DNA of 35,080 bases from a virus, in the IMG/VR virus record IMGVR_UViG_3300012954_000030, positions 1-35,080 of that record; one strand, written 5' to 3'. Positions 7,582 through 14,044 of this stretch are shown piece by piece. Both the position numbers and the translations under genes were made by a program. The notes beneath the pieces were generated by a model. That model made no database searches. It was given only the letters and a program-made list of their open reading frames with translations, and was not told the DNA's origin. The stretch's first letter is position 1; each line of letters starts with the position of its first letter.

Positions 7582-8288
7582 TCGTCTCCGTATATCTCTA
7601 AAACTTCTTGTACTGCTTGATGTCTTTCGATATCGTTATGACTAAATCTGACTATGTCAATGTGCTTGGTTGCGTGATATGAATCTAATTGCTTTATAAA
7701 ATCTAGCAGACCGTTGTTTTTCATTCTATCTGCTTGATGCAAATCTCCAGTTACTACCATCTGCGATCTTTCTCCAATTCTTGTTAGTAACATTTTCATT
7801 TGACTTGCTGTTGCGTTTTGCATTTCATCTGCAACAATAAATGCTTTCTTAAAAGTTCGACCACGCATATAACTTAAAGGTGCAATTTCTACTACACCAT
7901 CATAAATCATATTTTCAATTTCTTTTTTATTAAAATACTCCGTAAATACATCGAATATTGGGCGGGTCCAAGGTGCCATCTTGTCTTCCATTGACCCAGG
8001 TAAGAAACCTAAGTCTTCGTCAACACTAACGGCTGGTCTTGTTACGATAATTTTGTCAACATTACCTTCCTTAAACTCCTTAATAGCCACCTGTACTGCT
8101 ATAAGTGTTTTACCGGTTCCTGCAGGACCTATTCCAAAAACTATGTTTTTGCTCGTGTCTAACAGTTTTAGCATATATGTTTCTTGGGATTTGTTTCTAG
8201 GAAGTATGTTGACGTGTTTATTTGCTTGTTTAAAACTAATAACATTGTTATTAGAGTAATGTTGCCTTTTGGCTTTTTTTGCACCCAT
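7578..8288 (-). CDS. phoH: PhoH-like ATPase
   Basis: The 236-residue protein has Walker A GPAGTGKT (residues 54-61), TRPAVSVDEDLGFLPG, the PhoH-typical PLSYMRGRTF, Walker B IVADE (151-155) and a sensor-like VVTGD. PhoH proteins are ATPases related to superfamily 1 helicases; the cellular role is unsettled, with links to RNA and phosphate starvation. The gene is common in marine phages. It is the only - strand gene here, with an excellent AAGGAGGA ribosome binding site read from 8300 to 8292. Its stop shares a TTAA with the convergent gene. Independent transcription is expected. Confidence 0.9.
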   Translation of the reverse strand: MGAKKAKRQHYSNNNVISFKQANKHVNILPRNKSQETYMLKLLDTSKNIVFGIGPAGTGKTLIAVQVAIKEFKEGNVDKIIVTRPAVSVDEDLGFLPGSMEDKMAPWTRPIFDVFTEYFNKKEIENMIYDGVVEIAPLSYMRGRTFKKAFIVADEMQNATASQMKMLLTRIGERSQMVVTGDLHQADRMKNNGLLDFIKQLDSYHATKHIDIVRFSHNDIERHQAVQEVLEIYGDD

Positions 8289-8312
8289 TAAGTCCTCCTT
8301 TATGAGTTAATC

Positions 8313-8340
8313 ACTATAGACTGCAAATATGTGTCGTAAA
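8313..8340 (-). promoter_or_regulatory. phoH: Possible phoH promoter, TTTACG-16-TATAGT
   Basis: On the - strand TTTACG (8340-8335) is followed after 16 bases by TATAGT (8318-8313). The predicted start near 8306 would give a short leader with the AAGGAGGA site. Both boxes are imperfect, so this is a weak call. Confidence 0.25.
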
Positions 8341-8418
8341 CACACAATCGCAAGTGTCTACAAAAATATTTACCATGGAAAGCCAAAGACAAAACTACAT
8401 ACATATGGATTAATCTCT

Positions 8419-8426
8419 GATAAATA
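8419..8426 (+). promoter_or_regulatory. T4-type late promoter box GATAAATA
   Basis: The box lies in the 162-base divergent gap between phoH and the gene at 8451. The predicted start is about 8432; the ATG follows 19 bases later behind CAGGTGAA. Apart from this box, the phoH leader and the possible phoH promoter, I see nothing in 8289-8450. Confidence 0.65.
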
Positions 8427-8450
8427 AGTGTATAAAGAACAGGTGAACAA

Positions 8451-8966
8451 ATGCACGACGTTTTAAACATAGTAAAAAACATAGAAAGCATATATGAAAG
8501 CGATACTGCCCTAGCAGTATTAAAGGACTTTGAACGAGTCTTAGATGAATTAGACATATATGTATATGAAAACTGGGCAGATGGTGAATTAGTATCAGGA
8601 CCTAATATAGAAAGACATTGGGTTTGTGCTGAATTTATGTGGCCAAGAGATAGAATGCCTGATCCTAGAGGCGGTAAAAGATTATTAGATTATGACTGCC
8701 AAGTATCCTATGAAAAAACAACCATTGTTAAACCAAGACAAATTAAAGACCCAGATGATATACGTCCTGGCACTAAAAAAGGCAAATTAGATAGACAACC
8801 TATATGGGTAGTTAAAATTAAAATGCCTAAAGATTTAATCATAAACATTTATAGTGGTTACGCAGAACAATTAGATTTCACAAAAGAACCTGCAACTGCA
8901 AGTACACAACCAGCAGTAGATAATGTACCTCAAGAAGCAGAAGCAAGTGCTGAAGGAACAGTATAA
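8451..8966 (+). CDS. Late conserved hypothetical protein
   Basis: A 171-residue soluble protein. The body contains KDFERVLDELDIYVYENW, GELVSGPNIERHW, FMWPRDRMPDPRGG and PIWVVKIKMPKDL; the last 25 residues are an Ala/Glu/Pro-rich tail. I remember proteins with the same ELVSGP, MPDPRGG and P-W-V-KI-MP blocks in marine T4-like phages, always without a function. It is the first gene after a late promoter and overlaps the next gene by one base (TAATG), so the pair probably works together in virion assembly. No enzyme motif is visible. Confidence 0.6.
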   Translation: MHDVLNIVKNIESIYESDTALAVLKDFERVLDELDIYVYENWADGELVSGPNIERHWVCAEFMWPRDRMPDPRGGKRLLDYDCQVSYEKTTIVKPRQIKDPDDIRPGTKKGKLDRQPIWVVKIKMPKDLIINIYSGYAEQLDFTKEPATASTQPAVDNVPQEAEASAEGTV

Positions 8967-9679
8967 TGGGATTACAAGCAAACGATTTAAAAGATTTAGT
9001 ATATAGAATTTTTGAAGTAGATTCTTACAAGTCCAAAATGGGCGAAGATAAAGATATTGTTGTATTAAGTTTCAGTTGTATGACTGAAGCAAGTGCAAGA
9101 GATTTAGAAAACTTTATTGAAAAAGGTTATCCACACGTATTAGATGCAGATGTGTCAAGTGGTGAACAATCAGACGGAACATATAAAGTATTTGTTGAAC
9201 TAGAACGAATGAAAGATGTTCCAAAACAGATATTTGAAATAGTTGACGGAGTAAAACTTTTAACAGGTATTCCAGAAATGAAATTTAGATACTACAAGAG
9301 TTTCAAATCTATGCCAGCAGAAGAAGGCATACTAGGTGAAACTATTCCTTTAGATAAAGAATCTTATGAAATAAAAGTTAACGAAAATCCTATGGAAAAC
9401 TATAAGCATTTCTTTAATAGAAGTTACGTAGACAGCATAGATGTTATTAACGAAACACTAATTTTCCAAAAAAAATGGGCAGAGCCTATTAAATTTGAAA
9501 TATTAGATTTTGGAACTAAAGAAGAAATTGGTAAAACGATTAAAGAATCTTACAACTCGAATTCCTTTGCTGAAGTAATCTTCCTCACTAAATATATTGG
9601 AGACTATGACATTCACAAGTATGGTGAGAAGTTTCTAATAGATGAAAAAGATCACACACTTGTATTAAAACGACAGTAA
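8966..9679 (+). CDS. Late conserved hypothetical protein
   Basis: A 237-residue acidic protein with a clear N-terminal block (LKDLVYRIFEVDSYKSKMGE, then DIVVLSFSCM) followed by NFIEKGYPHVLDADVSSGE and KVFVELERMKD, and a less ordered C-terminal half. A similar VYR-FEVDSY-SKMGED block is one I recall from marine T4-like phages. It is translationally coupled to the preceding gene (one-base overlap). The late promoter upstream suggests a role in particle assembly or structure, but no domain is recognised. Confidence 0.6.
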   Translation: MGLQANDLKDLVYRIFEVDSYKSKMGEDKDIVVLSFSCMTEASARDLENFIEKGYPHVLDADVSSGEQSDGTYKVFVELERMKDVPKQIFEIVDGVKLLTGIPEMKFRYYKSFKSMPAEEGILGETIPLDKESYEIKVNENPMENYKHFFNRSYVDSIDVINETLIFQKKWAEPIKFEILDFGTKEEIGKTIKESYNSNSFAEVIFLTKYIGDYDIHKYGEKFLIDEKDHTLVLKRQ

Positions 9680-9689
9680 GGATTAAATT

Positions 9690-10154
9690 ATGCGATTATC
9701 GAAAAATTTTACGTTGACTGAATATACAAAAAGTCAAACAGCACTTAGACAGGGTATAGACAATACTCCTGGTGATGAGCATTTAGAAGCGGCAAAGACA
9801 CTATTTGAAAAAGTGGTGCAACCAGTTAGAGATAACTTTGGACCAACAGTGATTAATTCAGGATACAGAGGACCTGATCTAAACAAAGCAGTAGGCGGTA
9901 GTGCAACTAGCCAACATTGTAAAGGTCAAGCAGTAGATATTGAAGTTCCTGGTGTAGCAAACTACGATGTAGCAGAATGGATCAAAGATAATTTAGACTT
10001 CGATCAAGTAATTTTAGAATTTTACACTCCAGGTATTCCAGATTCAGGTTGGGTTCATGTGTCATATAACAACACAGGCGAGCAACGAAAGTCTGTATTA
10101 ACAGCAATGAAAGAAAATGGAAAAACAGTATACAAACACGGACTTATCGCATAG
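9690..10154 (+). CDS. M15-type zinc peptidase, probable endolysin
   Basis: The 154-residue protein has the Peptidase M15A layout: NFTLTEYTKSQTA at the start, INSGYRGPDLN, then the zinc motif S-x-H-x-x-G-x-A-x-D as SQHCKGQAVDIE (about residues 71-82), and WVHVSY with the last His ligand. Phage members cut peptidoglycan cross-links (D-Ala-D-Ala carboxypeptidase or L-Ala-D-Glu endopeptidase type). There is no signal peptide, so release would need a holin. Several membrane proteins and spanin-like genes follow directly, supporting an endolysin role. The exact bond cut is not determined. Confidence 0.75.
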   Translation: MRLSKNFTLTEYTKSQTALRQGIDNTPGDEHLEAAKTLFEKVVQPVRDNFGPTVINSGYRGPDLNKAVGGSATSQHCKGQAVDIEVPGVANYDVAEWIKDNLDFDQVILEFYTPGIPDSGWVHVSYNNTGEQRKSVLTAMKENGKTVYKHGLIA

Positions 10155-10260
10155 TTGTCAAAACTGTGGTCATGAAAAACATGACGGCCCACTATGGAAA
10201 GAATTTACAGATGGTGATGGCAAAGTCATAATGATAGAAGTTTGTAAACAAGGAAGATAA
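10117..10260 (+). CDS. Small zinc-ribbon-like protein overlapping the endolysin
   Basis: A 47-residue ORF in another frame starts at ATG 10117, 38 bases inside the endolysin gene, and ends at TAA 10258-10260, one base into the next ATG. Cysteines occur in SCQNCGHEKHDGPLW and near the end (VCKQGR), giving Cys-x-x-Cys-Gly-His plus a third Cys, a possible partial metal site. It fills an otherwise unexplained 105-base gap, and the chain of overlaps supports it. I recall short Cys-rich proteins with a C-x-x-C-x-H start and G-PL-K in marine phages. A start inside the endolysin is the weakest part of the call. Confidence 0.5.
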   Translation: MEKQYTNTDLSHSCQNCGHEKHDGPLWKEFTDGDGKVIMIEVCKQGR

Positions 10261-10475
10261 TGGAAAAAGTAGTTAAAGCAATAGCAGAACATTTAGACGT
10301 TGATCCATCTAAAGTTGTACCAACAGCACATTTAATAGATGACTTAGGTGCTGACGACTTTGATATTGTCGAAATGACCATTGCAATACAAAATGCAACA
10401 GGCAAAACTATTTCAAGTGAAGACGAAGCCAACGTAAAAACAGTTGGCGACTTTATTAAACTGGTAGAAGCATAA
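10260..10475 (+). CDS. Acyl carrier protein-like protein lacking the phosphopantetheine serine
   Basis: The 71-residue acidic protein follows the ACP pattern: VVKAIAEHLDVDPSKV, then LIDDLGADDFDIVEMTIAIQ, ISSEDEANVKTVGDFIKLVE. In ACPs the cofactor is attached to Ser in D-S-L; here the position is Asp (D32-D33-F34). So the fold is probably kept, but the protein cannot carry a normal 4'-phosphopantetheine arm there. It might imitate host holo-ACP, bind ACP partners or serve another purpose. It is coupled by one-base overlaps to its neighbours in the late block with lysis genes. The ACP similarity is strong by eye; the function is inference. Confidence 0.65.
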   Translation: MEKVVKAIAEHLDVDPSKVVPTAHLIDDLGADDFDIVEMTIAIQNATGKTISSEDEANVKTVGDFIKLVEA

Positions 10476-10960
10476 TGTTTAGTTCTATTAAAATAGCGAT
10501 GGTTTTAATTTTGTTGGCAGGTGCCGGCGGTGGCTTTATGTATGTTAAAAACTTACAAAAGAATCTTGCTATCAGTGAGGCCAATAATGCTAAACTAGAG
10601 CAAAGTGTTGAAAGTCAAAAAGCAGTAATTACTCAAATTAAAGCAGACTTTGAAGCAATGACTAAAATAAAAGCAGAAATAGAAAAACAAAACCAAATTC
10701 TTAAAGCAGAGTACCAGGCTTTAGATAAAAAGTTTAATAAAATAAACGGAAAAGGCGAAGTACGTGATATTGGCGATCTCGCAACAAAGAGGCCTGAGTC
10801 CGTAGAGAAGATAATTAATAAAGGAAGTGCCAATGCAATGAGATGTAGCGAAATTGCTATGGGCAGTCCATTAACAGAGAAAGAGAAAAATGCAACTAAG
10901 AAGTCTGAAATCAATTCTGAGTGTCCTAGTATTGCTAACCCTAACTACGTTCCTTACTAG
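10475..10960 (+). CDS. Inner-membrane spanin-like protein (Rz-type)
   Basis: The 161-residue protein has one N-terminal transmembrane helix (about residues 5-24, IAMVLILLAGAGGGFMYV), then a long charged coiled coil (28-95, QKNLAISEANN through EYQALDKKF), then a Cys-containing C-terminal region. This is the architecture of an i-spanin (Rz). A lipoprotein gene begins in a different frame inside its last 71 bases, the classic overlapped Rz/Rz1 arrangement. Together they would fuse inner and outer membranes at lysis. Sequence alone gives the topology; the spanin function is inferred from architecture and position after the endolysin. Confidence 0.6.
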   Translation: MFSSIKIAMVLILLAGAGGGFMYVKNLQKNLAISEANNAKLEQSVESQKAVITQIKADFEAMTKIKAEIEKQNQILKAEYQALDKKFNKINGKGEVRDIGDLATKRPESVEKIINKGSANAMRCSEIAMGSPLTEKEKNATKKSEINSECPSIANPNYVPY

Positions 10961-11279
10961 TTGTGGGACAGCAGTTAAGCAATTAGACATCTTTACTACA
11001 GAAGTTGAACGAGAACCTCTTGCTCTTCCTGAGCCGTTAACTCCTAAACTTGAAGAAATCAAGTGGACAATAATTACATCTGATAATGCAGATGAAGTAT
11101 TTGAAAAATTAAAAGCAGGAGGCGTAGATCCTGTATTGTTTGGTCTTACCGATGATGGCTACGAAGCACTAGCAAAAAACTTTGCACAGATACGTGCTTA
11201 TATGCTACAACAAGACGAAATAATTAAATCATACAAAGAATACTACGAGTCAGACGCAAATACCAATAAGAAAAAGTAA
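10890..11279 (+). CDS. Outer-membrane lipoprotein, candidate o-spanin
   Basis: A 129-residue protein with a lipoprotein signal peptide: basic MQLRSLK, a hydrophobic core, then the lipobox LTSC with lipidated Cys at about residue 25. The mature part contains WTIITSDNADEVFEKLKAGGVDPVLFGLTDDGYEALA and QQDEIIKSYKEYYE, blocks I recall from small T4-like phage proteins next to lysis genes. It overlaps the i-spanin-like gene by 71 bases in the +1 frame, which supports an Rz1-like role, although it is longer than typical Rz1. The next gene is a second lipoprotein, so which of the two is the o-spanin is open. Confidence 0.6.
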   Translation: MQLRSLKSILSVLVLLTLTTFLTSCGTAVKQLDIFTTEVEREPLALPEPLTPKLEEIKWTIITSDNADEVFEKLKAGGVDPVLFGLTDDGYEALAKNFAQIRAYMLQQDEIIKSYKEYYESDANTNKKK

Positions 11280-11449
11280 TGCAAATAACTGTGATTCTCG
11301 CAGTTTTACTAATACTAACAGGTTGTACTAGTAAAACAGAGTGCCGCCTAGACCCTGGCGTAGATGTACAGGTAGAATCACCGTCAAAAGACACCAAAGT
11401 CGACGATATTAAAGTATCTCCTAAAGCAAACTTATCCTGCAATTTCTAA
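11279..11449 (+). CDS. Small lipoprotein, alternative o-spanin candidate
   Basis: A 56-residue ORF starting at ATG 11279, overlapping the previous stop by one base (TAATG). It has a short lipoprotein signal (ITVILAVLLILTGC, lipidated Cys16) and a polar mature part of 41 residues with Asp, Lys and Pro and two further cysteines. Its size is like that of small o-spanins. Tight coupling to the preceding spanin-like genes makes a lysis role likely, but it could be an immunity or exclusion lipoprotein instead. Confidence 0.6.
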   Translation: MQITVILAVLLILTGCTSKTECRLDPGVDVQVESPSKDTKVDDIKVSPKANLSCNF

Positions 11450-11458
11450 ATATACTAC

Positions 11459-11466
11459 GATAAATA
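11459..11466 (+). promoter_or_regulatory. T4-type late promoter box GATAAATA
   Basis: It lies 10 bases after the small lipoprotein gene. The predicted start is about 11472, followed by an AGAGAGAAG ribosome binding site and the ATG at 11488. It probably drives 11488-12658. Confidence 0.65.
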
Positions 11467-11487
11467 CATATACAAAGAGAGAAGTAT

Positions 11488-11772
11488 ATGTGGGAAATGA
11501 TTGAAAGAATGGCATCTGATAGACTGTGGATCTACACAGCCTTGGCAGGGTCATTGTTTGGAGCCGCTTTCTTGTTCTGGTTTAAAGATACTAGAATGGC
11601 AATGTGGGCAGTACGCAAGTTTGATAGTTTTTTAGAATATCTAGCAATACGTTGGGGTTGGACTTGGGTACAAAATGATCCTAATGCTTGGCGAACAAAA
11701 TATCCCTACGTTACGAAAAAGATTGACGAGTTAGAATCTCGTATTAAGAAACTAGAAGGGAAAAAGAAGTAA
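11488..11772 (+). CDS. Small membrane protein with C-terminal coiled coil
   Basis: A 94-residue protein with one transmembrane helix (about residues 14-33, IYTALAGSLFGAAFLFWF), a Trp-rich amphipathic segment (WGWTWVQNDPNAW) and a short coiled coil (IDELESRIKKLEGKKK). It follows a late promoter and two lipoproteins and is adjacent to other small membrane genes. It could be part of lysis (holin or antiholin) or a membrane-docking factor for assembly. No family is recognised. It abuts the next gene directly. Confidence 0.55.
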   Translation: MWEMIERMASDRLWIYTALAGSLFGAAFLFWFKDTRMAMWAVRKFDSFLEYLAIRWGWTWVQNDPNAWRTKYPYVTKKIDELESRIKKLEGKKK

Positions 11773-12204
11773 ATGTTTGACCAACTAGGAATGGAACTGA
11801 CAGATATTTTAGCCCCATGGATTGCAATACTAATATCCATTTCGGCGGCATTTTGGTTTAAGGATTTTGCAGTAAACTTAATGAGTGGATTAAAGTTAAA
11901 ATTTAATCCTGCCTTTAATGAAGGTGATCATATTATACTAGACGACTGCGATGCAATAATTGTTAAGATTGGTTTACGTGAAAGTGTGTTTGGTGTGTAC
12001 AGTGATAAAGGTTATGTTTGGAGATACATACCCAATGATAGAATTAAATTCCATAAACTAGAAAAAATTATAAACAAGAACCTTCACTTAGATAGTGAAG
12101 CAGAAAAGGGACGCAGAATTCAGGCAATGATTGATAAGGCACAAACAGAAGCAATAAATAAAAATAAAGAAGATATTACAAATTTAAAGAAGGGGAATAA
12201 GTAA
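11773..12204 (+). CDS. Membrane protein with MscS-like beta domain
   Basis: The 143-residue protein has a transmembrane helix (about residues 13-32), a linker helix (FAVNLMSGLKLKF), then a block reminiscent of the MscS beta domain: FNEGDHIILDDCDAIIVKIGLRES, a short turn, GYVWRYIPNDRIKF. A charged helix with basic C-terminus follows. MscS proteins are tension-gated channels with three transmembrane helices; this one has only one and is much shorter, so it is a minimal version or a protein that pairs with host MscS. The resemblance was judged by eye and is moderate. Its place in the late membrane block suggests a role near lysis. Confidence 0.45.
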   Translation: MFDQLGMELTDILAPWIAILISISAAFWFKDFAVNLMSGLKLKFNPAFNEGDHIILDDCDAIIVKIGLRESVFGVYSDKGYVWRYIPNDRIKFHKLEKIINKNLHLDSEAEKGRRIQAMIDKAQTEAINKNKEDITNLKKGNK

Positions 12205-12311
12205 TGGATTGTAAGTGTGAAAATTGTAAATGCGATTGCCACTGTGGGTCAAGTTGCGAAAAATGTCCTAACGATGTTTGTAATTCTTGCAAATGCGAAC
12301 ATTGTAAATAG
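12204..12311 (+). CDS. Metallothionein-like Cys-rich miniprotein
   Basis: A 35-residue ORF from ATG 12204 (overlapping the previous stop as TAATG) to TAG 12309-12311. Twelve residues are Cys (3, 5, 8, 10, 12, 14, 18, 21, 26, 29, 31, 34) and two are His, in C-x-C and C-x-x-C spacing with Lys, Asp and Glu between. AAGGGG lies at ribosome binding distance. This is metallothionein-like composition, suggesting a thiolate metal cluster (Zn, Cu or Cd), although it is not similar to bacterial SmtA that I can see. A structural zinc-cluster or redox role is an alternative. Coupling to neighbours supports expression. Confidence 0.55.
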   Translation: MDCKCENCKCDCHCGSSCEKCPNDVCNSCKCEHCK

Positions 12312-12313
12312 TT

Positions 12314-12658
12314 ATGAGTATAAAAGACATGATAACGCCTGAGGGCAAAGGACCAAAGAAAGTGGCAGACGTAAGTAAAAAAGTAAATGTAGAGTTAGAA
12401 GTTGATACTTCTGTTAAGGACTTAGGTCCTAATCCATATGCTAAACTAATTCATTTAGCACGAGCAGTAGATAGTTGGAGAATTTTTCCACGTATCTTTA
12501 TTACAACGTATATCTATTTGTTATACAAAGTTGTAATTTGGTACATGGCTATTCCAACTCCAACAATGGAACAATCAGGTTTGGTTTCTATTGTAGTTGG
12601 TGCTGGTGCGGCATGGTTTGGATTATATACGGGTTCTAGTAAAAAATCAGACAAATAG
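12314..12658 (+). CDS. Two-helix membrane protein, holin candidate
   Basis: The 114-residue protein has a soluble N-terminal 45 residues, then two hydrophobic helices: FPRIFITTYIYLLYKVVIWYM (about 57-77) and SGLVSIVVGAGAAWFGLYTGS (about 88-108), with a short Pro-rich turn between and a basic end (SSKKSDK). Two helices, small size and a charged tail fit a class II holin-like protein, and it lies with the endolysin and spanin-like genes. I recall similar GAGAAWFGLY proteins in marine phages but not a proven function. The holin role is inferred. Confidence 0.55.
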   Translation: MSIKDMITPEGKGPKKVADVSKKVNVELEVDTSVKDLGPNPYAKLIHLARAVDSWRIFPRIFITTYIYLLYKVVIWYMAIPTPTMEQSGLVSIVVGAGAAWFGLYTGSSKKSDK

Positions 12659-12661
12659 TAT

Positions 12662-12690
12662 TTGACTTTCGTTTGAAATAAGTATATAAT
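12662..12690 (+). promoter_or_regulatory. Strong sigma70-type promoter, TTGACT-17-TATAAT
   Basis: TTGACT at 12662-12667, a 17-base spacer, and a perfect TATAAT at 12685-12690. The predicted start, seven bases past the -10, is 12697, the A of the dnaJ ATG, and there is no ribosome binding site. It should drive dnaJ-def-clpA-16283. Confidence 0.75.
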
Positions 12691-12696
12691 ACTACT

Positions 12697-13548
12697 ATGG
12701 ATTATTACGATATTTTAGGCGTAGGCCGAAACGCATCATCAAAAGAAATCAAAACTGCTTTTCGTAAAAAAGCGGCAGAGCATCACCCTGACAAAGGTGG
12801 TGACGACTCAAAATTCAAACAAGTTAACGAAGCATACCAAACTTTATCTGATCAAGAAAAAAGATCCATGTATGATCAGTTTGGTACTAGTGATCCACAA
12901 CAAGCAGGATTTAGACAACAAGGACAACAGTTTCATTTTAATATGGGTGGCGCAGGCTTTGAAGAAGTTTTTAGTTCTTTTTTTGGTGACGGGTTTGGAA
13001 GAAGACAACCTATGCGTAACCAAGATATTACAATAGCCGCTGATATTGATTTAGAAGACATTGTAAACGGTAAAGAGTTTATTGCTACATTTAGATTAAG
13101 CAGTGGTAAAGAGCAAACAGTGAATATAACACTACCTCCAGGTGTAAGACCAGGTGATAAAATACGTTATGGCGGAATGGGTAGTGATCAAATACCAAAT
13201 AGGCCACGTGGTGATTTATATGTATTAGTAAGAGTCAAGAACCACCATCGCTTTAAATTAGATGGGATAAATTTATATATAGATCAAAACATAAACGTTT
13301 TCGATCTTGTACTAGGCACAAATATTTTGATACAAACTATTCATAATAGAAGTATTAAATTAACTGTTCCTCCTGGTACTAATTCAGGCACAACTTTTAG
13401 TGTTCACGGACAGGGTCTTCCTGATAGAAGAAGTGGACAAACAGGCAATTTATTTGTAACTGTAAAGGCAATTACTCCAAAAATTGTAGATGAAAATATT
13501 TTAAACAAAATAAGAAAGATAAAGAATGAAACTGGTAACATATCCTAA
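12697..13548 (+). CDS. dnaJ: DnaJ/CbpA-type J-domain co-chaperone
   Basis: The 283-residue protein starts with a full J domain (YYDILGVGRNASSKEIK, HPD at residues 30-32, NEAYQTLSDQEKR), a Gly/Phe-rich linker (about 70-105), then the two C-terminal substrate-binding domains (LPPGVRPGDKIRYGGMG, then VPPGTNSGTTFSVHGQGLP). The zinc-finger region of DnaJ is absent, so it is CbpA-like (type II). The HPD motif means it can stimulate a DnaK ATPase, presumably the host's, since no DnaK is in the window. It ends 23 bases inside def. The ATG lies exactly at the predicted transcription start, so translation may be leaderless. Confidence 0.9.
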   Translation: MDYYDILGVGRNASSKEIKTAFRKKAAEHHPDKGGDDSKFKQVNEAYQTLSDQEKRSMYDQFGTSDPQQAGFRQQGQQFHFNMGGAGFEEVFSSFFGDGFGRRQPMRNQDITIAADIDLEDIVNGKEFIATFRLSSGKEQTVNITLPPGVRPGDKIRYGGMGSDQIPNRPRGDLYVLVRVKNHHRFKLDGINLYIDQNINVFDLVLGTNILIQTIHNRSIKLTVPPGTNSGTTFSVHGQGLPDRRSGQTGNLFVTVKAITPKIVDENILNKIRKIKNETGNIS

Positions 13549-14044
13549 TAGTTGGTTAGAAAAAAAGGTAAATCCTTTTGATTTCGAAAAGCATGATGCC
13601 AAAGAAGTTGAAAAAGAAATGATAGAAATTATGGACAAGCACCAAGGTGTAGGTCTTGCCGCTAACCAAGTTGCTTTTGAAGGTCAAATCTTTGTAATGA
13701 AGCCTGAAGGATTAAAAGGATATGAAGACAATAAAAGTTTTGCAGTTATTAATCCAAAGATCGTAAAAGTAACTGAAGAAACTATTATAGGAGAAGAAGG
13801 GTGTTTAAGTTTTCCATTACTATACTTAAAGGTAAAAAGACCTTACGGTTTGGTAGTAGAATGTCTTGACTCTAACGCAAAAGAGTGTACACTAGAACTT
13901 GTAGGATGGAATGCTAGAATCTTTGGTCACGAGTATGATCATCTTTACGGAATAAATTTTATAGATAGAGTATCTAAATTAAAACTTGATATGGCAAAAA
14001 AGAAACAACAAAAGTTGATTAAAAGATTTACGGAGAAAAATTAA
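13526..14044 (+). CDS. def: Peptide deformylase
   Basis: All three family motifs are present in this 172-residue protein: GVGLAANQ (41-48), EGCLSFP (91-97, metal-binding Cys) and HEYDH (135-139, two metal His and the catalytic Glu). It removes the formyl group from new N-terminal methionines. Length is normal for bacterial enzymes and the C-terminus is Lys-rich. It overlaps dnaJ by 23 bases and touches clpA (TAATG), so the three are coupled. Phage deformylases in cyanophages are known; here it sits in a proteostasis operon rather than with photosynthesis genes. Confidence 0.92.
   Translation: MKLVTYPNSWLEKKVNPFDFEKHDAKEVEKEMIEIMDKHQGVGLAANQVAFEGQIFVMKPEGLKGYEDNKSFAVINPKIVKVTEETIIGEEGCLSFPLLYLKVKRPYGLVVECLDSNAKECTLELVGWNARIFGHEYDHLYGINFIDRVSKLKLDMAKKKQQKLIKRFTEKN

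Noticed and set aside
7981-8259. + strand ORF opposite phoH
   Set aside because: It is the complement of conserved phoH motifs (Walker A and B), has no ribosome binding site and no family features.
9690-9722. L-T-E site in the first residues of the M15 peptidase as a capsid-targeting peptide
   Set aside because: The NFTLTEY stretch is part of the usual start of the M15 family, so it does not count as evidence for targeting.
12797-13036. ORF in another frame inside dnaJ
   Set aside because: It overlaps the conserved J domain and Gly/Phe region entirely, lacks a ribosome binding site and has random composition.
13866-13893. TTGACT-16-TACACT inside peptide deformylase
   Set aside because: A coding string with a poor -10 and a 16-base spacer; clpA is coupled to def by overlap and needs no own promoter.
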